Of a DNA stretch of 64,000 nucleotides, positions 57,851 through 64,000 are shown piece after piece (the first letter of the stretch is position 1; each line of letters opens with the position of its first letter). The position numbers and the translations under genes are program-made. Source of the DNA: Haliotis asinina. Taxonomy: Eukaryota > Mollusca > Gastropoda > Lepetellida > Haliotidae. The stretch is taken from NCBI RefSeq assembly GCF_037392515.1, contig NC_090281.1:46662645-46726644 (forward strand), given 5' to 3'. Under the pieces are notes generated by a model, which saw nothing but the letters and a program-made list of their open reading frames with translations, searched no databases and was not told the DNA's origin.

Positions 57851-59239
57851 AGTATGATATCTTTGGCTCATGAAAAGGCCTTTAATACTCAGGTTTTCAC
57901 AAGCCATTTTATGTGGTGGTGGTCTGTGAGCATTTTCATGACATTTGGTTTGCTGGCCGACAACATCTCAAAGTTAATCATGGATAGTGTTACTAATATC
58001 AATCTGATCACTGTCATTTTGACTTTTGTGTATTGCTAAAGGGCGTATATTTTTTTACATATATTTGCTTTTGAAAATAATGAAAATGACCGCCATTTTG
58101 AATTGTCTTCTCGGCAGTTACATTTACATAAAAAATAACACCGAATATGTCCATTTACGGCCAATGTTGATGCTTTTTATGTTTTTTGACACTTGTATCT
58201 TCTAGAGTGGTGACTCGGGCACAAAACAGGTGATTTTGTATGGTCATGTCGTGATAATATAATGTTTTACAGCTTACTCTTTGAGACGAGATTTTGTTTC
58301 CTGTTTACTTCTAGAGTGACAACATGTCACATGGAATAACTTGATATTACCCAGAATTCAAAAATGGCTGCCAAGATGGCCACCATTGTAGTTTTATTGC
58401 CTATACAGAGCAGAGAACTAACAAACAATTCAATACGCTGACCATTACAAATGCTCCAACCGTAGTCAACTGGTTAAGGAATATGATAGGCAAACATGCA
58501 CTTGGTTGTTTACTTGCTCAATGTAATATTCTAGACTGTTGGATGTTGGTGGGAGCTTTTCATTTAATGTCTTGTTTCATCTGCAGACACCACTGGATTG
58601 TTTAGTTCATAAATTGAACTAAAGGTCTGTGCGATGTGATCTAGTAATGTTGATAGGCTTTTGTATTGTAAGTTCTGGTTTGTAGACATTAGAATACCCC
58701 CGTGTATTGATCTATTGTTTTAATGTTGGACTTGTTTCGTGATGTGTTTCTGTGTTGGCGGTGTTTAGCAGTGCCTGGCAGTATATGGCTAAAAACAAGC
58801 ACTCCTACAAGGCGATAAAGTCGTGCACATCCGATTTCCACGTACAAAAACAATTCTTCTCGAGTTCACAAGTTTCACAAACAAAACAAGAAAACAAACA
58901 AGTACAATTGGACCAGCTGTGCGGATTATGTTTTATTAATGTCATCATTCCCAACATGGAACAGTACCAAATCCTCGAACATAAACACCAACATTGTTGT
59001 CGCAGAATGTGTGTCTAAATTGATCTTGATCAAATTTGAGATTTGAACAAGGTCAAAGGTAACTGAAGCCCGACACGTAAAACCAGAGATAAAAAACATT
59101 TTTCAGAAAAAAACTCTGGAACCGTGTTCCCTCAACGCATGCAACGCTACCTGTTCTACTGGAGGGTTTACAGTAGTAGACACACAGAGTACATTGTCAC
59201 AAAATATCCGAACAGTAAAACATCCACATGCTGCTCCAG
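57851..59239. other. Unassigned intergenic DNA
   Basis: An 88-codon frame at 58752-59018 and others show no family features. Confidence 0.4.
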
Positions 59240-59640
59240 AAGAATCCTTGATCCACTTCTGTCCACGGAATATCTTCTTGGCAGTCGTCCTGCCTCTGGG
59301 GGACTTCAGGGTCCATTTCCGCCCCCAGGACGATGGCATCCACGCTCCTGATAATAAAGGTAAACATATTTTACATCATTTGTACTGTGTGCATAAATGC
59401 AAAATATATGATTCCACGAGAACATATCTCAAACACGAAAATCAAGCTGTGACTTGGCAGTAGACGTCATTGTACACAAGGAGGCACTTTATGCTTTCTT
59501 TGAAAGATCGTTTGGAAGAACACAGTGGCTTCTGCTAATAAAGGTAAACAGTATTCTGTATCATAATTTATACTTCTAGCACATATTAAGACTGCATGAG
59601 TGTCCTTTTCACACTGCTTTTACCAGCATACCAGCTATAT
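59240..59640. repeat. Diverged 3' part of a preceding tandem-array unit
   Basis: Holds one copy of the 74-nt exon-like block (59268-59341) followed by sequence alignable with 61354-61668 (GTGTGCATAAATGCAA, CAGTAGACGTCAT, TTATGCTTT). It is the ragged left end of the 2-kb array. Confidence 0.75.
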
Positions 59641-60388
59641 CACGGGGAGAAACAACAAATGTCGGCTCCGCACATCATTCAGATATGGAAAATCGAAATA
59701 GGTTTGTTTGGAGTGTCATGAGCGAACGCTTTAACCATTCGGTTATTCGACGATCCCCTTACATTTAAATACAAAGCAAATATGTCGGGACGTGAAAAAC
59801 AAAATTTCGTCTAAGTTTTAAACTGAAATAGTGAATGCTTTACCAGCAGGTGGCCAGTACACTGACTTTCAAAGTGACCATCCGGGACTTGCTTTGTCTC
59901 GAACTACCTATTGAAGGACGGAATGGTGGGTTAACACTAAGTTATACTATCTATAGATAGCATCGTACAGGGCATGCACGAAGGGGGCCCTATCTACACT
60001 AACCCCTAATCTACCAGTCAAGTGCAGTCAGCATTGGGTCTACTGGGGGTGCTGAAAAGACTGGGGCCACAGAGTGTGCCAACCCTAAACTAGCTGGGTT
60101 GCTGTAACAACCATCCTGACTGTACAGTCAGGCCCTAGCACCGAACCTACTCCATGTACGCTCGGCAGGGGGCTACGCGGAGAGCAGACGCACAATGGAG
60201 CCACCATGAGACAAAAGCTCATCCCATCGGACCCTCGGAAAGTCAGTGTACTAAAGTCCAGGTGGAAGGGTTTAGAGTGACACAACACCAAATCCAGAGA
60301 GTGCCAGGGTTCCTGCGTCTGAAAGAAATGAGTCATGCATAAGCATCAGTAATCACATTTCTCTCGGATGTAGATTGGATTAACAACA

Positions 60389-60530
60389 GCGAGTAAGTGT
60401 GGTTTTCTGCCGCTTTGGGCAATTTTCCAGCGTTAAGTAGGCGTGGGGCATAGTATTTAAGTGAGGACTCGAACAATGGTACTGAGCATGACGTGCCAAC
60501 ACTTGAACAACTAGGCTACACTACCACTGC
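60389..60530 (-). mobile_element. SINE, family A, in array unit 1
   Basis: GCGAGTAAGTGTGGTTTTCT, GCCGCTTTGGGCAATTTTCC and GAACAACTAGGCTACACTAC, in minus orientation. The matching copy in unit 2 is at 62418-62568 and carries a 9-bp longer CAACGACTGGCCTCATACG stretch. Confidence 0.8.
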
Positions 60531-60580
60531 GTTTAGATGCAGAAACCAGTATCAACCTTTCCCATATATACCTAAATATC

Positions 60581-60791
60581 TGTGACTATGCTTGTCGTAA
60601 GAGGCGACTAAAGGGATCAGGTGGTCAGACTCGCTGACTTCTTGGTTGAAACATGTCATCGGTTCCCATTTGTGCAGATCGATGCTCGTGTTGTTGATCA
60701 CTGGATTGTCTTGTCCAGACTCGATTATTTACAGACCGTCACCTTATAGCTGAATATTGCTGAGTGCGGCGTAAAACTAAACTCACTCACT
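60581..60791 (+). mobile_element. SINE, family B, in array unit 1
   Basis: GTGACTATGCTTGTCGTAAG, GGTGGTCAGACTCGCTGACT, TCCAGACTCGATTATTTACA and GTGCGGCGTAAAACTAAACT, then CACTCACTCC. The matching copy in unit 2 is at 62618-62828. Insertion preceded the duplication of the unit. Confidence 0.9.
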
Positions 60792-60906
60792 CCTAAATGG
60801 CTGTATACTATGAGAGAATTAGTGTGCACTATATATGAAACAAATATTTTCTTCCAAATAGAGTTGAAAACACCTGCCTGTCTGGTCCTCTGTCACCCTT
60901 CCGAAG

Positions 60907-61010
60907 AATCCATGGTTCACGTCTATCCATGGAATATCTTCTTGGCAGTCGTCCTGCCTCTGGGGGACTTCAGGGTCCATTTCCGCCCCCAGGACGATGG
61001 CATCCACGTT
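60907..61010 (-). other. Exon-like block b (unit 1)
   Basis: Minus frame reads VDAIVLGAEMDPEVPQRQDD then CQEDIPWIDVNHGFFGR, preceded on the minus strand by ACTATTAG. The alternative minus frame (WGRKWTLKSPRGRTTAKKIF) is stopped here by TAG, whereas frame 1 is open in every copy. The 74-nt core 60932-61005 differs from the other copies by almost nothing although flanks differ widely. Coding status and strand are unproven. Confidence 0.35.
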
Positions 61011-61256
61011 CCTAATAGTAACGATAACTAATAGGTTAATGTTTCATATCACTGATACTTACTACATAGATAATAAATATTAAAAGCATATCCTTTTTGG
61101 TCAGGAAAACGCTGTAACCTGAAACACAAGTTGTAACTTGCTCATGACGTCATTGTCAACAAGAATATATTGTATGTTGTCTTCAAAAGATAGTTTGGAG
61201 AACTTGCCTTCCTGGTAGTCTGGCGGTTTTGTGGTCGTTGTCCTGCCGCCAGAAGA

Positions 61257-61354
61257 GACCTTGATCCACTTCTGTCCACGGAATATCTTCTTGGCAGTCG
61301 TCCTGCCTCTGGGGGACTTCAGGGTCCATTTCCGCCCCCAGGTAGATGGCATCC
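61257..61354 (-). other. Exon-like block c (unit 1)
   Basis: Minus frame reads RDAIYLGAEMDPEVPQRQDD then CQEDIPWTEVDQGLFW. On the minus strand TATGAGCAG precedes it as a possible acceptor, and AAGGCAAGT near 61205 would be a GC-type donor. Core 61281-61354. Confidence 0.35.
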
Positions 61355-62417
61355 CTGCTCATAACAGTAAAGAGAATATAGCTTACATCGCTGGCACATA
61401 CAGTGTGCATAAATGCAACTTATATGCCTACACGTAAAATCTCAAACATGAAACTCAAGTTGTAATTTTACAGTAGACGTCATGATAAACAAGGATGCAT
61501 TGCATGTTATGGTTTATTCAAAAGATTGTTTGAAAGGAACAGTTGCATGCGTAAGCAACGGTTCTACTTAAAAAGGCAAAGAACACTTTACATAATTTAT
61601 GCTTCTCACACAGATTATGACTGCATGGGTGTCCTTTTACACCGCTTTCAGCAATGTACTAGCTATATCACGGGGAGAAACAACAAATATATGCTCCACA
61701 CATCATTCAGATATGGAAAATCGAAATAGGTTTGTTTGGAGTGTCATGAGCGAACGCTTTAACCATTCGGTTATTCGACGATCCCCTTACATTTAAATAC
61801 AAAGCAAATATGTCGGGACGTGAAAAACAAAATTTCGTCTAAGTTTTAAACTGAAATAGTGAATGCTTTACCAGCAGGTGGCCAGTACACTGACTTTCAA
61901 AGTGACCATCCGGGACTTGCTTTGTCTCGAACTACCTATTGAAGGACGGAATGGTGGGTTAACACTAAGTTATACTATCTATAGATAGCATCGTACAGGG
62001 CATGCACGAAGGGGGCCCTATCTACACTAACCCCTAATCTACCAGTCAAGTGCAGTCAGCATTGGGTCTACTGGGGGTGCTGAAAAGACTGGGGCCACAG
62101 AGTGTGCCAACCCTAAACTAGCTGGGTTGCTGTAACAACCATCCTGACTGTACAGTCAGGCCCTAGCACCGAACCTACTCCATGTACGCTCGGCAGGGGG
62201 CTACGCGGAGAGCAGACGCACAATGGAGCCACCATGAGACAAAAGCTCATCCCATCGGACCCTCGGAAAGTCAGTGTACTAAAGTCCAGGTGGAAGGGTT
62301 TAGAGTGACACAACACCAAATCCAGAGAGTGCCAGGGTTCCTGCGTCTGAAAGAAATGAGTCATGCATAAGCATCAGTAATCACATTTCTCTCGGATGTA
62401 GATTGGATTAACAACAG

Positions 62418-62568
62418 CGAGTAAGTGTGATTTTCTGCCGCTTTGGGCAATTTTCCAACGACTGGCCTCATACGTAGGCGTGGGACATAATATTTAAGTG
62501 AGGACTCGAACAATGGTACTGAACATGACGTGCCAACACTTGAACAACTAGGCTACACTACCACTGCG
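62418..62568 (-). mobile_element. SINE, family A, in array unit 2
   Basis: Counterpart of 60389-60530 with the longer middle; see there. Confidence 0.8.
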
Positions 62569-62617
62569 TTTAGATGCAGAAACCAGTATCAACCTTTCCC
62601 ATATATACCTAAATATC

Positions 62618-62828
62618 TGTGACTATGCTTGTCGTAAGAGGCGACTAAAGGGATCAGGTGGTCAGACTCGCTGACTTCTTGGTTGAAACATGTCATCGGT
62701 TCCCATTTGTGCAGATCGATGCTCGTGTTGTTGATCACTGGATTGTCTTGTCCAGACTCGATTATTTACAGACCGTCACCTTATAGCTGAATATTGCTGA
62801 GTGCGGCGTAAAACTAAACTCACTCACT
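62618..62828 (+). mobile_element. SINE, family B, in array unit 2
   Basis: Counterpart of 60581-60791, same sequence blocks. Confidence 0.9.
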
Positions 62829-62943
62829 CCTAAATGGCTGTATACTATGAGAGAATTAGTGTGCACTATATATGAAACAAATATTTTCTTCCAAATAGAG
62901 TTGAAAACACCTGCCTGTCTGGTCCTCTGTCACCCTTCCGAAG

Positions 62944-63047
62944 AATCCATGGTTCACGTCTATCCATGGAATATCTTCTTGGCAGTCGTCCTGCCTCTGG
63001 GGGACTTCAGGGTCCATTTCCGCCCCCAGGACGATGGCATCCACGTT
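62944..63047 (-). other. Exon-like block b' (unit 2)
   Basis: Identical, as far as I can read, to block b in unit 1; same open frame and the same TAG in the alternative frame. Confidence 0.35.
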
Positions 63048-63293
63048 CCTAATAGTAACGATAACTAATAGGTTAGTGTTTCATATCACTGATACTTACT
63101 ACATAGATAATAAATATTAAAAGCATATCCTTTTTGGTCAGGAAAACGCTGTAACCTGAAACACAAATTGTAACTTGCTCATGACGTCATTGTCAACAAG
63201 AATATATTGTATGTTGTCTTCAAAAGATAGTTTGGAGAACTTGCCTTCCTGGTAGTCTGGCGGTTTTGTGGTCGTTGTCCTGCCGCCAGAAGA

Positions 63294-63391
63294 GACCTTG
63301 ATCCACTTCTGTCCACGGAATATCTTCTTGGCAGTCGTCCTGCCTCTGGGGGACTTCAGGGTCCATTTCCGCCCCCAGGTAGATGGCATCC
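63294..63391 (-). other. Exon-like block c' (unit 2)
   Basis: Same as block c in unit 1 across the core. Confidence 0.35.
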
Positions 63392-63705
63392 CTGCTCATA
63401 ACAGTAAAGAGAATATAGCTTACATCGCTGGCACTTACTGTGTGCATAAATGCAACTTATATGCCTACACGTAAAATCTCAAACATGAAACTCAAGTTGT
63501 AATTTTACAGTAGACGTCATGATAAACAAGGATGCATTGCATGTTATGGTTTATTCAAAAGATTGTTTGAAAGGAACAGTTGCATGCGTAAGCAACGGTT
63601 CTACTTAAAAAGGCAAAGAACACTTTACATAATTTATGCTTCTCACACAGATTATGACTGCATGAGTGTCCTTTTACACCGCTTTCAGCAATATACTAGC
63701 TATAT

Positions 63706-64000
63706 CACGGGGAGAAACAACAAATGTCGGCTCCGCACATCATTCAGATATGGAAAATCGAAATAGGTTTGTTTGGAGTGTCATGAGCGAACGCTTTAAC
63801 CATTCGGTTATTCGACGATCCCCTTACATTTAAATACAAAGCAAATATGTCGGGACGTGAAAAACAAAATTTCGTCTAAGTTTTAAACTGAAATAGTGAA
63901 TGCTTTACCAGCAGGTGGCCAGTACACTGACTTTCAAAGTGACCATCCGGGACTTGCTTTGTCTCGAACTACCTATTGAAGGACGGAATGGTGGGTTAAC
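63706..64000. repeat. Tandem array unit 3, truncated by window end
   Basis: Begins CACGGGGAGAAACAACAAAT and follows units 1 and 2 up to the last base, so the array continues beyond the window. Confidence 0.93.

Larger units (their letters stand above)
59641..61668. repeat. Tandem array unit 1, 2028 bp
   Basis: Starts at CACGGGGAGAAACAACAAAT. Contents in order: a region with the perfect palindrome CCTGACTGTACAGTCAGG (about 60115), a SINE A (60389-60530, minus), a SINE B (60581-60791, plus), exon-like block b (60932-61005) and block c (61281-61354). Near-identical to unit 2. Confidence 0.93.
61669..63705. repeat. Tandem array unit 2, 2037 bp
   Basis: Same order of parts as unit 1, with blocks b' (62969-63042 core) and c' (63318-63391 core), SINE A at 62418-62568 and SINE B at 62618-62828. 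The 9-bp length difference lies in SINE A. Near 61684 it reads AAATATATGCTCC where units 1 and 3 read AAATGTCGGCTCC. Confidence 0.93.

Noticed and set aside
60085..62364. 83-codon minus frames at 60085-60336 and 62113-62364
   Set aside because: Identical only because the whole 2-kb unit is duplicated; no domain or splice context supports them.

Overview
This is animal nuclear DNA. It has introns with GT-AG splice sites, no operons, many decayed Tc1/mariner and LINE copies, long CA/CATA microsatellites, minisatellites, and a dense scatter of short interspersed elements whose tails read ACTCACTCAC next to GTAAAACTAAA. Those SINEs, and secreted F-type (fucolectin-like) lectin exons, fit a marine gastropod. 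I recognise the SINE style from abalone (Haliotis) sequence; that assignment is from memory and untested here.

Protein-coding content is small. The main gene content is a pair of paralogous secreted lectins on the + strand about 29 kb apart. Copy 2 can be assembled from sequence. Exon 1 at 26146-26454 carries a signal peptide and a PAN/apple domain. A follistatin-like (FOLN) mini-exon lies at 31096-31177. The two halves of one F5/8 type C / eel-fucolectin (FTP) domain lie at 32194-32418 and 33037-33287. Splice phases match (0,1,1) and the sum is 867 nt, that is 288 residues plus stop. Copy 1 has the same FOLN, FTP-a and FTP-b exons at 458-539, 3176-3400 and 4005-4255; its PAN exon would lie left of the window. 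The duplication covers flanking DNA (about 242-5740 and 29531-34910). The second FTP exon and the 3' flank are almost identical between copies, while the first half of FTP-a has diverged strongly.

Layout: 0.2-5.7 kb lectin copy 1, its intron holding a Tc1 relic and a foldback element. 5.7-25.4 kb is gene-poor: SINEs, Tc1 and LINE relics, degenerate tandem repeats, several hairpin elements, a TTAGGG-like 9-mer array, and one isolated signal-peptide exon candidate (12618-12678). 25.4-34.9 kb holds lectin copy 2; its first intron contains a Tc1 element complete with TIRs and TA duplications (26566-27852), a LINE tail and another Tc1 relic. 36.3-44.25 kb has two inverted arms of one repeat (palindromic GGGATTCGAATCCC motifs plus a microsatellite); the left arm is interrupted by five near-identical 178-bp SINE units in tandem, and between the arms lies a LINE with an uninterrupted 1114-codon endonuclease/reverse-transcriptase frame. 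44.5-50.9 kb: LINE fragment, a third copy of a dispersed repeat, two small hairpins, an unidentified 144-codon frame. 50.9-55.45 kb: a 51-bp minisatellite with higher-order structure, running into an unidentified 138-codon open frame. 56.3-57.9 kb: LINE relics. 59.24-64 kb: a tandem array with a ~2.03-kb unit, each complete unit with two copies of a 74-nt exon-like block, running off the right edge.

None of the repeat-derived frames appears to work with the lectins. The lectins are probably extracellular recognition proteins; that is inferred from domains only.
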